From assembly GCF_015864955.1 (NCBI RefSeq), contig NZ_JADYWE010000001.1, forward strand, positions 1,736,001-1,800,000: DNA of 64,000 nt. Reading direction: 5' to 3'. This DNA is from Salinibacterium sp. NK8237. Its GTDB lineage: Bacteria > Actinomycetota > Actinomycetes > Actinomycetales > Microbacteriaceae. Shown piece by piece: positions 16,007 through 25,582 of this stretch. Positions within the stretch are counted from its first letter, which is position 1; each line of letters opens with the position of its first letter. The translations under genes and the position numbers were made by a program. The notes beneath the pieces are model-generated. The model had not been told where the DNA came from. It worked only from the letters and a program-made list of their open reading frames with translations, and made no database searches.

Positions 16007-16771
16007 CTAGCGCCCCGCGATCTCCACGGGCTGCAGGGTCGCGCTCTTCGGTTCCCGGTTGTCGCCCGAGGAACGCCCGGTGAGACGGCGGCCGATCCAA
16101 GGGAGCACGTATTCACGCCAGTAGGCCGCGGTGCGGGGGCGGGCGTCATCCGCTGGTCCCTCGTCGGCCGCAAAGTCGGGCACCGGAATCTCGAGCGCCG
16201 ACAACACATTGCTCGCCACCCGGGCATGCCCGCGAGCGTTGAGGTGAAGCTTGTCGACCGACCAATATTGAAGCTTCGTGAGCTCCTGATCAGCCCAGTT
16301 GTTGACGAACGTCACGTTGTCCTTCGACGCCCGCGACATAACTTCTTGCGCCAAGCGGTCGCCGCGCGTAGACATTACCGATCCGAACGGCAAGTGCTTG
16401 CTCGGGTTTCCGCCACTGAGTAAGAGAACGTGGATGCCGCTGGCCGTGGCCGTGTCGACTGCGGCAAGCAGCTGGTCGGTGATCGATTCCAGCGAAACTT
16501 TGGGGCGCATGATGTCGTTTCCGCCACCATTGATGCTCATCAGCTCAGGGCGGAGGTCAACAGCAGCCTTCAGCTGCTCTCCCGCGATGGGCGCGAGAAG
16601 GCGTCCGCGAATGGCGAGGTTCGCATAGGTGACCGGCTGAGGCGATGCGAGCGCAAGGCCGAGAGCAACTTGGTCTGCCCAACCGCGCACCCGACCATTC
16701 GGCAGTTCATCTCCGACGCCCTCAGTGAAGCTGTCTCCGATCGCAACGTAGCTGGAGAACTGGTGAGTCAT
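16007..16771 (-). CDS. SGNH/GDSL hydrolase family protein
   Basis: 254 residues from ATG at 16771, preceded by GGAAGGT. Seen: block I AIGDSFTEGVGDE with catalytic Ser14, block III SINGGGNDIM (oxyanion Asn), and block V with the Asp-His pair in SVDKLHLNARGHARVA. There is no signal peptide, so it is cytosolic. These enzymes are lipases, esterases or acyl-hydrolases; the substrate cannot be told. The C-terminal 40 residues are polar and probably disordered. It lies 6 bp after a small membrane-protein gene, on the same strand. Confidence 0.86.
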   Translation of the reverse strand: MTHQFSSYVAIGDSFTEGVGDELPNGRVRGWADQVALGLALASPQPVTYANLAIRGRLLAPIAGEQLKAAVDLRPELMSINGGGNDIMRPKVSLESITDQLLAAVDTATASGIHVLLLSGGNPSKHLPFGSVMSTRGDRLAQEVMSRASKDNVTFVNNWADQELTKLQYWSVDKLHLNARGHARVASNVLSALEIPVPDFAADEGPADDARPRTAAYWREYVLPWIGRRLTGRSSGDNREPKSATLQPVEIAGR

Positions 16772-16777
16772 GCGGTG

Positions 16778-16966
16778 TTACCTTCCGAAGGGGGAATCGG
16801 GGCGGCGCCAGATCACGACGAGTGCAGTGGCGATGGGCCCGAAAATGAGGGCGAGGAGAAACCACACCCAGCGCCGACGGTGCTTCATTTCCGCAAGACC
16901 GGCGGTGACAATCGCGAGAGCAATCCACGCCCAACTGCCATCGACAAGGGTCTGAGTTTCAATCAT
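16778..16966 (-). CDS. Small membrane protein, 62 residues
   Basis: Seen: two hydrophobic segments (AWIALAIVTAGLAEM and WVWFLLALIFGPIATALVVIW) separated by a basic KHRRR turn, a helical-hairpin layout like the N-terminal domain of phospholipase D-type or other small actinobacterial membrane proteins. The spacing of 6 bp to the SGNH gene supports a real, cotranscribed gene. Function unknown. Confidence 0.6.
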   Translation of the reverse strand: MIETQTLVDGSWAWIALAIVTAGLAEMKHRRRWVWFLLALIFGPIATALVVIWRRPDSPFGR

Positions 16967-17033
16967 CCCGCCAGCCTACGCCTGAGCTGGAGGGCGGGGG
17001 CCACGCGCTAGGGATCGGCGCGTGGCCGACGGC

Positions 17034-17678
17034 CTAAAGGGACTTGATGGCCTCAACCACATCGGCGGGCTCGGCACGCAACTTGTAGTCGGCCTGCACG
17101 AACGCGTACGCGATAGTGCCGTCTTGCGCGATCACGTAGGTTGCGGGAAGCGGCAGTTGCCAGCCGGTCGCACCGTTGGACTTCACGAGGTCATAGCCCG
17201 ACTTCTCATAGAAGGCTTTGGTGCGGTCATCCACGGGGTGAAGGAGTCCGAAGCCGTTGATAGCTTCGAGCTCGCCGTCGGACAGCACCGGAAATTCGAG
17301 GTTGTGCTTTTCTTCGAGAGAGAGTGACTCGTCTGGAGTTTGCGGCGAGATCGCCACGAGCGTTGCCCCAGCGGCGCGGAAGTCGGGCAGGGTGTCCTGC
17401 AGCGCCTTGAGTTCGATGTTGCAGTAGGGGCACCAGGCTCCGCGGTAGAACGCGATTGCGACCGGGCCCTTGTTGAGCAGTTCGCTGAGGCGCACGGTGT
17501 TGCCTTCGGCATCCGGCAGCGCAAAGTCGGGAGCGGTGTCGCCGACCTTGAGCGCGTTGTTGACGATGCCAGCCTTTTCGACTTCGGTCACGGAGTTCGT
17601 CAACGTTGCAGTGTCTTCGGCAGACTTTGTCGCTGCGCTGTTGTCGGCACGTTCTTTGAGCTGCTGGGTGAGATTCAT
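17034..17678 (-). CDS. Peroxiredoxin-like (AhpC/TSA) thioredoxin-fold protein
   Basis: 214 residues. Seen: an extra N-terminal helix of about 40 residues, the AhpC/TSA core starting VGDTAPDFALPDAEGN (about 45-60), and the active site FYRGAWCPYCNIEL with C83 and C86. The CxxC pair replaces the usual PxxxTxxC peroxidatic site, which places it in the peroxiredoxin-like family that may reduce peroxides or disulfides. It is cytosolic; no signal peptide. It is transcribed alone, with 67 bp to the small membrane-protein gene. Confidence 0.85.
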   Translation of the reverse strand: MNLTQQLKERADNSAATKSAEDTATLTNSVTEVEKAGIVNNALKVGDTAPDFALPDAEGNTVRLSELLNKGPVAIAFYRGAWCPYCNIELKALQDTLPDFRAAGATLVAISPQTPDESLSLEEKHNLEFPVLSDGELEAINGFGLLHPVDDRTKAFYEKSGYDLVKSNGATGWQLPLPATYVIAQDGTIAYAFVQADYKLRAEPADVVEAIKSL

Positions 17679-17844
17679 GGCGCTCCAAACTAGAAGGAAA
17701 AGGTGTTGCTGGGGGAAACCAGCAGCACAGTCACGCTATTCCTGATGCCTGAATGCTCACCGCGTGATTGCTGAACATGACAAGGCCAACTGGGCGGCCC
17801 TGCGGCAGCTAAGGCCACCGCTGCTGCCGCTTCCACTGCCGCCG

Positions 17845-19161
17845 CTACGACGTTACGGCCGCTGCCGCACCAACCCAGTAGCTACCGGCAGGGAACGAGA
17901 ACTCGGCGACCGACGACTCGTGCATTTGCGCCGAGTAGCCCGGTGCCATCGGCACGCGGTAGGCGCCGTTCTCGACGATGCAGGGGTCAACGAAGTGTTC
18001 GTGCAGGTGATCGACGAACTCGGTTACCCGGTTCTCGAGCGTGCCCGATACGGCGACGTAGTCGAAGATCGAGAGGTGCTGCACGAGCTCGCAGAGGCCA
18101 ACGCCGCCAGCGTGCGGGCAGACCGGAACGCCAAACTTCTTGGCCATCAGGTACACGGCAATGATCTCGTTTGGGCCGGCGAGGCGTGCCGAGTCGAGCT
18201 GGCAGAAGTCGATGGCCTCGGCCTGGAACATCTGCTTGAAGAGAACCCGGTTCATGCCGTGCTCTCCCGTGGCGACACCGATCGGGGCAACGGCCTTGCG
18301 GATCGTGGCGTGGCCGAGCACGTCATCCGGACTCGTCGGCTCTTCAATCCACAGCGGGTTGAACTCGGCGAGCGCCTTCACCCAGACAATCGCCTCATTG
18401 ACATCCCACACCTGGTTGGCGTCGATCATGAGCTTCGCGTCATCGCCGATCACTTCGCGAGCGATACCGCAGCGACGGATGTCCTCCTCAAGATTCGCCC
18501 CGACCTTCAGTTTGATGTGGCGGTAGCCAGCATCCACAGCCTCCTGGCAGAGCATGCGCAGCTTCTCGTCGGAGTACCCCAACCAGCCAGCACTCGTTGT
18601 GTAGCAGGGGTAGCCGCTCTCGGTGAGTTCGGCGATGCGCTGCTCTTTGGTGGGAGCGAGTTCGCTCAGCATCGCGACTGCTTCCTCTTTAGTGAGAGCG
18701 TCGGTGAGGTATTGGAAGTCGGCGGTATCGACAAGTTGCTCGGGAGTCATGTCGGCAAGCAAACGCCAGAGCGGCTTGCCCGCGCGGCGAGCAGCGAGAT
18801 CCCACACGGCATTCATCACGGCGGCCATCGCCAAGTGCTCAACACCTTTTTCTGGGCCGAGCCAGCGCAGTTGCGAGTCAGACTTCAGCTCGCGGTAAAT
18901 GCCACCAAGGTCGCCGACGATGGAGTCGACATCCCGACCCACGAGAGGTGCGGCCCGCTGCTCGGCAGCGAGCGCGCAGATCTCGTTTCCTCGGCCAATC
19001 GTGAAGGTGAAGCCGTAGCCCGCGACGCCCTCTTCGTCTGTGCGGAGTACAACATAGGCGGCCGAATAGTCAGCGTCTTTGTTCATGGCATCCGAGCCGT
19101 CGGCGGTGAGTGACGTCGGAAAGCGCACGTCGTAAACGTCAACGCTGGTGATGGTGGTCAT
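17845..19161 (-). CDS. L-fuconate dehydratase (enolase superfamily)
   Basis: 438 residues, full family length. Seen: K217-L-K219 (base), metal ligands D248 (DANQ), E274 (EEPTSPDD) and E300 (GEH), and catalytic H350 in CPHAGGVGL. Also seen is the fuconate-dehydratase-specific segment [18 protein letters not shown]. Residue numbers coincide closely with those of characterised L-fuconate dehydratase. It converts L-fuconate to 2-keto-3-deoxy-L-fuconate. AAGGAG lies 11 nt before the ATG. It is the last of a minus-strand set: lactonase, mutarotase, dehydratase. Confidence 0.9.
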   Translation of the reverse strand: MTTITSVDVYDVRFPTSLTADGSDAMNKDADYSAAYVVLRTDEEGVAGYGFTFTIGRGNEICALAAEQRAAPLVGRDVDSIVGDLGGIYRELKSDSQLRWLGPEKGVEHLAMAAVMNAVWDLAARRAGKPLWRLLADMTPEQLVDTADFQYLTDALTKEEAVAMLSELAPTKEQRIAELTESGYPCYTTSAGWLGYSDEKLRMLCQEAVDAGYRHIKLKVGANLEEDIRRCGIAREVIGDDAKLMIDANQVWDVNEAIVWVKALAEFNPLWIEEPTSPDDVLGHATIRKAVAPIGVATGEHGMNRVLFKQMFQAEAIDFCQLDSARLAGPNEIIAVYLMAKKFGVPVCPHAGGVGLCELVQHLSIFDYVAVSGTLENRVTEFVDHLHEHFVDPCIVENGAYRVPMAPGYSAQMHESSVAEFSFPAGSYWVGAAAAVTS

Positions 19162-19197
19162 CGTGAAAGGTGCTCCTTGATCGGAATGAAATTCGAA

Positions 19198-19521
19198 TTA
19201 GTCGGTGTGGAAAACTTCGGGAAGCTCTTTCCACCACTCACCCTCGGCGCGATCATCCAAGGGTCGCTGAAGGGGCTCTTGAAGCGCCCACCAGCGTTGC
19301 GTCTCGGGGTCGGCCGCGATGGCCGCCATGTCAGCGTCGTAATCGTCGCCGGTGTATTCGAAGTAGGAAAACAGCAGATCGCCGTGCCGGTAGATCGAAT
19401 AGTTGTGGATGTTGCTGGAGGCGAGTCGGTCGAGAATCGTCGGCCACACGGCAGCGTGGTAGTGCTCGTACTCCTCGCGATTCTCGGGCGGAAGACCGAT
19501 CACTTGAGCTACTCGTTTCAC
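19198..19521 (-). CDS. L-rhamnose/L-fucose mutarotase (RhaM family)
   Basis: 107 residues from GTG at 19521, chosen because AAAGGG lies 6 nt upstream and family members are about 104 residues; an upstream ATG at 19581 would add 20 residues. Seen: EYEHYHAAVWPTI with the family's His, IHNYSIYRHGDLLFSYFEY, and QRWWALQEPLQRP. It interconverts alpha and beta anomers of a 6-deoxy sugar, feeding the dehydrogenase. It is 36 bp upstream of the fuconate dehydratase gene. Confidence 0.87.
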   Translation of the reverse strand: MKRVAQVIGLPPENREEYEHYHAAVWPTILDRLASSNIHNYSIYRHGDLLFSYFEYTGDDYDADMAAIAADPETQRWWALQEPLQRPLDDRAEGEWWKELPEVFHTD

Positions 19522-19537
19522 AGTTTTCCCTTTCGCC

Positions 19538-19600
19538 ACAGCGTCCCTTGATGCGTGATCAAACGTTATACCACTGGACAATCATGTGCAAGCATTGCGA
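19538..19600 (-). promoter_or_regulatory. Possible promoter before the mutarotase gene
   Basis: Seen on the minus strand: a TTGCA-containing -35-like stretch, then TATAAC at about 19571-19566, roughly 16 nt apart, inside the 125-bp gap after the lactonase gene. An odd-centred repeat CCA-G-TGG overlaps the spacer and may be an operator. Low-certainty call by eye. Confidence 0.35.
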
Positions 19601-19646
19601 GGGCCCTCCGGCCAACGCAACGAAAACGGCCGTCAGCTAACGAGCG

Positions 19647-20513
19647 CTAGAAGCCAATTCTGGCGTCATCGATCGAATAGAAATCTGCAGCGGTACGCCC
19701 AAGAATCGCCTCTCGGTCGACAGCATCCACACCTTCAAGAAGCGCAGACACTCCGGCCCATACGCGCCGATAACCGCCGGCCAAAATGGAGATCGGCCAG
19801 TCGCCGCCATACATCAACCGTGACGGCCCAAAGACATCGAGCGCGCGCTCGTAGAAAGGGCGCACGCTGTCGGCGGTCCACGCAGCAGCATCCCCGCTGG
19901 CGGAATACAAACCGCTCACCTTCGCGAACACATTGGGGTTCTCGGCCGCCTCCGCAATCGCAGTCCACCACGGCTCACGCTCATCGAGATCGATCGGCGG
20001 CTTGCCCAAATGGTCAACAACCATCTTGAGTTCGGGATGCCGCCGCGACAGTTCGGGCAACAGGGCGAGAAGCTCGGGCGACTCGGCAACCACATCAAAG
20101 GTAAGCCCGGCTTTTTCAAGCACCGTGAGTCCCTCGTCGACGTTCGGTCGCAGCAACCACTCGGGGTCAGGCTGGTTGTGCACAAGGCAGCGCACTCCCA
20201 CCATGCGAGTGTCGTCTTTCCAGGATTCCACAATGCGTGCAGCCTGCTCTGGCCGCTCGAGTGGCACGTAGCCCACAATCGCCGCCACTTCATTGTGGGC
20301 GGCAGCGGACTCCATCATCAATCGGGTGTCATCCGAGTTGTCGGCGGACTGCACTTGCACCGTGTAATCAATGCCGGCCGTGCGCAACTCCGGAAGAAGG
20401 TCGGCCAGCGTCATCTTCTTGTTGATGGGCGCGAGCGAATCATTCATCCAGTCGTAGTGCGCCCGGTTGGGATCCCACACATGTTGGTGGGCGTCGATAA
20501 TCGGAAATGTCAC
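19647..20513 (-). CDS. Amidohydrolase_2 family lactonase, probable L-fuconolactonase
   Basis: 288 residues from GTG at 20513, preceded by GAAGGGAAG. Seen: N-terminal DAHQHVWDP (metal-binding HxH), VVDHLGKPPIDLDE with the conserved His, and the C-terminal YGGDWPISILAGGY with the catalytic Asp, as in the L-fucono/rhamnono-1,5-lactonase branch of COG3618. It hydrolyses the lactone made by the aldose dehydrogenase to L-fuconate. It is the first gene of the set, divergent from the GH78 gene across a gap holding a LacI-type operator. Confidence 0.86.
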   Translation of the reverse strand: MTFPIIDAHQHVWDPNRAHYDWMNDSLAPINKKMTLADLLPELRTAGIDYTVQVQSADNSDDTRLMMESAAAHNEVAAIVGYVPLERPEQAARIVESWKDDTRMVGVRCLVHNQPDPEWLLRPNVDEGLTVLEKAGLTFDVVAESPELLALLPELSRRHPELKMVVDHLGKPPIDLDEREPWWTAIAEAAENPNVFAKVSGLYSASGDAAAWTADSVRPFYERALDVFGPSRLMYGGDWPISILAGGYRRVWAGVSALLEGVDAVDREAILGRTAADFYSIDDARIGF

Positions 20514-20681
20514 GGTTTCTTCCCTTCGCTGCTGGTCAGTCTAGAGAGTGCTGCGAGCGGCGACCACGAACTCGACAACCGCGTGACTCTAGCCGCCCGT
20601 TCGCGGCTAGGCGCGAACGGCGTGACTCCGCTCCACGGAAATCGACAAGCGGCACTAAGCATGAATCGTTTTTATTGCCCC

Positions 20682-20722
20682 TTGACAGGGGTAGACGAGT
20701 CCGTCACCATTGAATCGATTCA
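20682..20722 (+). promoter_or_regulatory. Promoter with LacI-type palindromic operator
   Basis: Seen: TTGACA (20682-20687), 17 nt, CACCAT (20705-20710), then the perfect 12-bp palindrome TGAATCGATTCA (20711-20722), which would cover the transcription start. The central CG and TGAA/TTCA arms are typical of LacI-family operators. The LacI-family gene at 26881-27894 is the obvious candidate. The site lies between the lactonase and GH78 genes. Confidence 0.65.
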
Positions 20723-20777
20723 GAGACTGGTTCCACCGTGTCACGATGTCGTGACCGCAACACAGGCAAGGAAGCCG

Positions 20778-23700
20778 ATGCAACTGGCAATGTCGCCAAG
20801 AGTCCTCCGTCCATCCCGAGCAGTCGCCGCCGCGTTGGCTTTCCTGCTCCTGATCACCTCACTCGCCCTCAGCACCTCAACCTTTGCGCACGCCGCCGCG
20901 GCCACAACCGCCCCGACCGGCCTGCGCATCAATGGGCTCGAGAAGCCCGCCGATCTCGATGATCTCCAAGACCCCACGTTCTCGTGGTACGTCAACACGA
21001 TCGTTCAGTCTGCCTACCAAATTCGGGTCTCGAGCACCGCGGATGCCGCTGCGAACGGCAACGGTGACGTCTGGGATTCCGGCAAGGTTTCCTCAACCGA
21101 CCAAACTGATGTCGCCTATGGCGGAGAGCCTCTCGCCGCCGCCACTCGCTACTTCTGGAGTGTCACCACGTGGGATTCCGACGATACTGAATCGGCATCC
21201 GCCACTCCAACGTGGTTTGGCACGGCGGTCGGCAGCGACTGGGATGCTGAACCCATCTGGGCATTCTCCGAATACCCCGGCGCGGCTGCACCGTGGGTCG
21301 ACTACACGCTCGACACCACCATCAGCACCACGGTTGCGCTCGGAATTTTCGTGCGCGGCGTCGATGGCTCCAACGCCTACATGTGGCAGTTCCGAGCCGA
21401 CAAGAACCAGCTCGTTCCTCACACCCTGACCAACGGCAAGTACGTCGCGCTTCCCGCCGTGTCGCTTCCGAGCGGCTCCATCACGCCAGACGTTCCGGTC
21501 GATATTCAGATCACCGTGTCGGGCTCGACCATCACCACATCGGTCGCTGGCGTGCAGGTCGACGAACGCACCAACGCTGCATTCGCCTCCGGCGGCGTCG
21601 GCTTCCGCACCGGTGGTTCCGAAGGCGGAACGGTCAGCGCCCTCACGGTCACCGCACCGGATGGCGAAGAACTGTTCGCTTTTGACCCGGCCGGCTCTAG
21701 CCCACTCGCGTGCGGCTCTCTCGACAACGGGGTTATCACGGTGGGTAAGTCCAGCGCATGCCTCCTCTCCGTTCCCGGAGCGCAAACGATCACGACCAAC
21801 TGGGCGTTCCTGCGCACCGAGGTTGAACTCAGTGACCAGACCATCACCGGAGCAACACTCTTCGCCACGGCTGGAGACTTCCGCACGCACAGCCAGTTCG
21901 CTTTCAAGGCCTACGTCAATGGCGAGTTTGTGGGCCTCGGCCCGACGAACCGCATCGGAACGGAGAACCGCTACGACGGCTTCGATGTCACCGCGCTGCT
22001 CGAGCAGGGCGAGGCGAATGCAATTGGCATCCAGGCCTATTCGGCCGATGCTTCGCTTCAGAAGTTCATTGGCGAGCTCGTCGTCACCTATGCCGATGGT
22101 TCAACAGAAACCTTCGGCAGCGATGAATCGTGGACCGCTCTTCCTGGTTCACCGGTGCTTCCGGATGCGGGATCGATCAGCTCGTCGCGCTACACCGCCC
22201 CGAAAGAAAACCTCGACCTTCGCGAGTTCCCCACCGGCTACACCACCGTGGGTTTCGATGACTCCGAATGGTCGGGCGCAGTCGAGAAGCCAGCCTTCCC
22301 TGATCTGCAAGCGACACCCATCGCCAAGGTCGAACAGCAGCTTCACGACCCCATCTCGATCGTTGACAAGGGTGACGGAAACTACTTCGTCGACTTCGGT
22401 CGCACCTGGATCGGTGGCGTCAGCTACGACATCGCCGATGGCGCAGCGGGCGATACCGTCGAACTCCGTTTCGGTGAGATCACCTCGGCAGAGAACACGG
22501 TCAAGTACAAGCTCACAACGAACACCAACGAGTACCGGGATGTTGCGACACTCACTGACGGTGAGCAGACGATCGAAACGTGGGGCATGCGAGTGTTCCG
22601 CTACCTCGAGATTCTGGATGCTCCCGAGCCGGTAACCGCCGAGAACCTTCAGGCACTTGCGCTCGTGTACCCGTTCAACGAAGAGGCATCGACCTTTACG
22701 TCATCCGATGACAACCTCAACCAGGTCTATTCTCTGTCGAAGAATTCGATCGAAGCGCTCAACGCGAACTTCTACACCGACTCGTGGACTCGCGAGCGCA
22801 TCAACTATGAGGCAGACGGCTATCTCCAGTTGAAGTCATCCCTCTACCTCATGGAAGATCTCTCGCTCGGCCGCTACTCGATGGACTACTTCGCCAACAA
22901 CCGCACCTGGCCTACCGAATGGCCGATGTACGTGGTGCTGGCGGTCCATGATGCCTGGCGCCAGACTGGCAATCTCGAACAGGTCGAGACGTCATACGCA
23001 TCACTCGTCGACAAGATGCCGACCAAATGGATTGATCCTGCTACTGGCCTTGTGCAGAAAACGTCGGGTTCAGACGGCTGCGCTAGTCGCACCGACTGCG
23101 ACATTGTCGACTGGCCAACAAGCCAGCGTGACAACTACGAGTTCCGCGAATACAACACGGTGATCAATGCCTTGGCGTACCGCTCACTCGTCGACATGGC
23201 TTCGATGGCTGAGGCTCTCGGCCTCGCTGACGATGCGGCAAGCTACACCGTTCAGGCTGAGCGCATGCGCGACGCCATGAACGAGTTGCTCTACAACGAA
23301 GACACCGGCAGCTACGACGATGGAATGGATGCCGACGGTGTCCTCACCGGTCACTACTCACTGCACGCAAGCGCTTTCGCTCTCTCCTTCGGAGTCCCCG
23401 AGAATGACGAGTCTGCGCTGGTTGCCGACTTTGTCGCGTCGAAGGGCATGGCGTGCAGCGTGTACTGCGCCGGCTTCTCGATCTCGGGCCTCTTCGATGG
23501 TGGCGCCGCGGATGCCGCAGTCGGGCTCCTCACCGATGAAGGTACATCCAGCTGGATGAACATGATCAATCTCGGCGCTGGCTCAACGATGGAGGCGTGG
23601 GACCCGTCGCAGAAGAACAACCTCACCTACTCGCACCCCTGGGCTGCCTCGCCGGCATTCCATGTGCCAGCAGGGCTCTTCGGCATCGAGCCGATCGAGG

Positions 23701-24914
23701 TCGGCTACGAAACCTTCCAAGTGAAGCCGCAGCCGGGTGGCGTCGACGAGGCGCGCATCACTGTTCCAACCGTCAAGGGTCAGATTGGTGCAGCCTTCAA
23801 CCATGCTGAGGATGGCACGATTCGCCTCGTCACGGAGATCCCCGGAAACACGACGGCCGATCTGGTCGTGCCGGTGCCTGACGGAACTACCGGGGTCTAC
23901 CTCAACGGAACACTGACCGGTGTCGATGTTGAGGGCGGGTTCGCGACCCTCCCCGGCGTGGGCGCTGGTTGCCAGGCTGTCACCGTCTCCGCCGACCCAG
24001 ATGTCGCTTCTGACGACTACCTCACCGCACTCTGCGAGCCGACGATAGCCGCCGACGAGACGGCTCCCGTGCTCGCCGGCATGCCATCCGGGGTCATCTT
24101 TGCGGATACCGCCCTCGAGCTGGGCGTCACGGCCAGCGACGCAGAGAGCGGCATCCAGTCGCTTGCTGTCACGTTCAACGGCGAAGATGTTGCCGCAGAT
24201 GCAACGATCTCTGCTGAAGAACTTGCTGGGCTCGTGGGTGCGGATGTCGTGCTCACGGCGACAGCAACGAACGGAGACGGTTTGGTCACCGAAGAATCGG
24301 TAACTCTCACGGTGCTTCCCTTCGACGATGGCGCAACTCAACTGCCGTCGCGCGGAACTCTCTCCAACACCAGCGGGTGGGCCTACGGCTTGCACGACGG
24401 CAACTACCGCGTGGAGATGAACATGTGGTGGGGCACCCAGGGCAGCGTCTTCCGTCTCTATGAAAATGGGGAACTCGTGAACACGGTTCTGCCGGAATCG
24501 ACTTCGGTCTACGCACAGAAGGCGAGTGTCGACTTCGCTGACAAACCGAACGGAATCTACGTGTACACGGGTGAGCTCGTGAACTCGCAGGGCGTGCGGT
24601 CGACATCAACCACCACGGTGACGGTCACGTCTGCCGACCCCGGTCGCCCCACGGCGAGCCACAACAACTGGGCGAAGTCGTCGACGTTCACGGCGTTCGC
24701 GAATCTCTGGTGGGGTACGAATGCCAGCGAGTATCGCTTCGAGCTAGACGGTGCTGTGGTGAGCGAAGGGGAGCTGACGGCAGAGACACCGCTTGCGCAG
24801 CACGTCGCTGTCGAGCTCTCTGGCATCACCCCCGGCACGCATGAACTGGTCGTTGTGTTCGTGAACACCCACGGCGAGACCGCATCGCAGCCGGTCAGCG
24901 TGACCGTTCAGTAG
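20778..24914 (+). CDS. Secreted GH78 alpha-L-rhamnosidase-like protein with Ig-like and C-terminal repeat domains
   Basis: 1378 residues from ATG at 20778 (AGGAAG just upstream; the frame stays open back to 20010, but that part crosses the promoter and operator). Seen: signal peptide (hydrophobic core about 16-33, AxA-like cleavage near 38-43); an Ig-like N-domain with FSWYVNTIVQSAYQIRVSS; beta-sandwich domains; a helical barrel from about residue 640, with TDSWTRERINYEADGYLQ in place of the family's acid-containing TDxPxRxERxGWTGDA; a C-cap ending QVKPQPGG; an Ig-like module (about 1090-1180); and two WWGT-containing repeats (about 1180-1378). It releases L-rhamnose from polysaccharide or glycoside outside the cell. 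Confidence 0.85.
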   Translation: MQLAMSPRVLRPSRAVAAALAFLLLITSLALSTSTFAHAAAATTAPTGLRINGLEKPADLDDLQDPTFSWYVNTIVQSAYQIRVSSTADAAANGNGDVWDSGKVSSTDQTDVAYGGEPLAAATRYFWSVTTWDSDDTESASATPTWFGTAVGSDWDAEPIWAFSEYPGAAAPWVDYTLDTTISTTVALGIFVRGVDGSNAYMWQFRADKNQLVPHTLTNGKYVALPAVSLPSGSITPDVPVDIQITVSGSTITTSVAGVQVDERTNAAFASGGVGFRTGGSEGGTVSALTVTAPDGEELFAFDPAGSSPLACGSLDNGVITVGKSSACLLSVPGAQTITTNWAFLRTEVELSDQTITGATLFATAGDFRTHSQFAFKAYVNGEFVGLGPTNRIGTENRYDGFDVTALLEQGEANAIGIQAYSADASLQKFIGELVVTYADGSTETFGSDESWTALPGSPVLPDAGSISSSRYTAPKENLDLREFPTGYTTVGFDDSEWSGAVEKPAFPDLQATPIAKVEQQLHDPISIVDKGDGNYFVDFGRTWIGGVSYDIADGAAGDTVELRFGEITSAENTVKYKLTTNTNEYRDVATLTDGEQTIETWGMRVFRYLEILDAPEPVTAENLQALALVYPFNEEASTFTSSDDNLNQVYSLSKNSIEALNANFYTDSWTRERINYEADGYLQLKSSLYLMEDLSLGRYSMDYFANNRTWPTEWPMYVVLAVHDAWRQTGNLEQVETSYASLVDKMPTKWIDPATGLVQKTSGSDGCASRTDCDIVDWPTSQRDNYEFREYNTVINALAYRSLVDMASMAEALGLADDAASYTVQAERMRDAMNELLYNEDTGSYDDGMDADGVLTGHYSLHASAFALSFGVPENDESALVADFVASKGMACSVYCAGFSISGLFDGGAADAAVGLLTDEGTSSWMNMINLGAGSTMEAWDPSQKNNLTYSHPWAASPAFHVPAGLFGIEPIEVGYETFQVKPQPGGVDEARITVPTVKGQIGAAFNHAEDGTIRLVTEIPGNTTADLVVPVPDGTTGVYLNGTLTGVDVEGGFATLPGVGAGCQAVTVSADPDVASDDYLTALCEPTIAADETAPVLAGMPSGVIFADTALELGVTASDAESGIQSLAVTFNGEDVAADATISAEELAGLVGADVVLTATATNGDGLVTEESVTLTVLPFDDGATQLPSRGTLSNTSGWAYGLHDGNYRVEMNMWWGTQGSVFRLYENGELVNTVLPESTSVYAQKASVDFADKPNGIYVYTGELVNSQGVRSTSTTTVTVTSADPGRPTASHNNWAKSSTFTAFANLWWGTNASEYRFELDGAVVSEGELTAETPLAQHVAVELSGITPGTHELVVVFVNTHGETASQPVSVTVQ

Positions 24915-24930
24915 CACTACACACGAGAAC

Positions 24931-24969
24931 GAGGAGGGGTCGGGCCGCTGGGCTCGGCCCCTCTTTTTT
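24931..24969 (+). terminator. Rho-independent terminator after the GH78 gene
   Basis: Seen: a GC-rich stem with arms AGGGGTCGGGCC and GGCTCGGCCCCT (two G-U pairs), a short GCTG loop and a run of T ending at 24969, starting 17 bp after the stop codon. Confidence 0.8.
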
Positions 24970-25108
24970 AGTAACGAGCGACAGCGGCCTACGGATGCCG
25001 CGAGCACTCGCAATGCGGTTGGGAAGCGTGCTGCAATCAATTGGTTGCACTCGCTGAAAGTTAATGCAACTATCGGGTTGCAGTCTTCCGCGAATTGAGG
25101 AGAGAATC

Positions 25109-25582
25109 ATGGCCATGACCAGCAACCCACCCGCCGTCGTCGACAACGACGAGTTCACCGTGCGGCGAACCATCACCATCAAGGCGCAGGTCGTCGCGGT
25201 GTGGGCCGCCATCAGTGAGCCGCAACACCTTTCGCGTTGGTTCCCCGAGGTCGCGACGTTCGACGCTGTCGCGGTTGGCGAAACCGGCACTTTTACCTTT
25301 GAGGGGTATGGCAGCTTTCCGGTGCAGGTCGAAGAACTCGATGAACCGAACGTGATCGCGTATCGCTGGGGCGGACCAACTGACGACCCCACTAAGCCGA
25401 TCGACCCGAAGCGCTCAACCGTCTTCCGGTTCACTTTGGATGCCATCGAGGGAGGCACGCAACTCACCGTCGTTGAAACGGGCTTCAACTTCGGCGACGA
25501 CCCCGCGGCCAATATGGAAGACCACCGCGGTGGTTGGGACTCCGAACTCGACGAACTCGTCGCCTATCTCGAGGGCGCATGA
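25109..25582 (+). CDS. SRPBCC (AHSA1-like) domain protein
   Basis: 157 residues from ATG at 25109 (GAGGAGAG upstream). Seen: the START-like fold pattern EFTVRRTITIKAQVVAVWAAISEPQHLSRWFP, GETGTFTFEGYGSFPVQVEEL, and VIAYRWGG before the long C-terminal helix. These proteins form a hydrophobic cavity and often pair with ArsR regulators, as here: the next gene overlaps by ATGA. The ligand is unknown. Confidence 0.85.
   Translation: MAMTSNPPAVVDNDEFTVRRTITIKAQVVAVWAAISEPQHLSRWFPEVATFDAVAVGETGTFTFEGYGSFPVQVEELDEPNVIAYRWGGPTDDPTKPIDPKRSTVFRFTLDAIEGGTQLTVVETGFNFGDDPAANMEDHRGGWDSELDELVAYLEGA

Noticed and set aside
17764..19113. 449-residue plus-strand frame over the fuconate dehydratase gene
   Set aside because: The minus-strand frame carries complete catalytic residues; the plus-strand frame has no recognisable domain.
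20010..20777. N-terminal extension of the GH78 reading frame
   Set aside because: It crosses the promoter and LacI palindrome and is antisense to the lactonase gene; the signal peptide starts at 20778.
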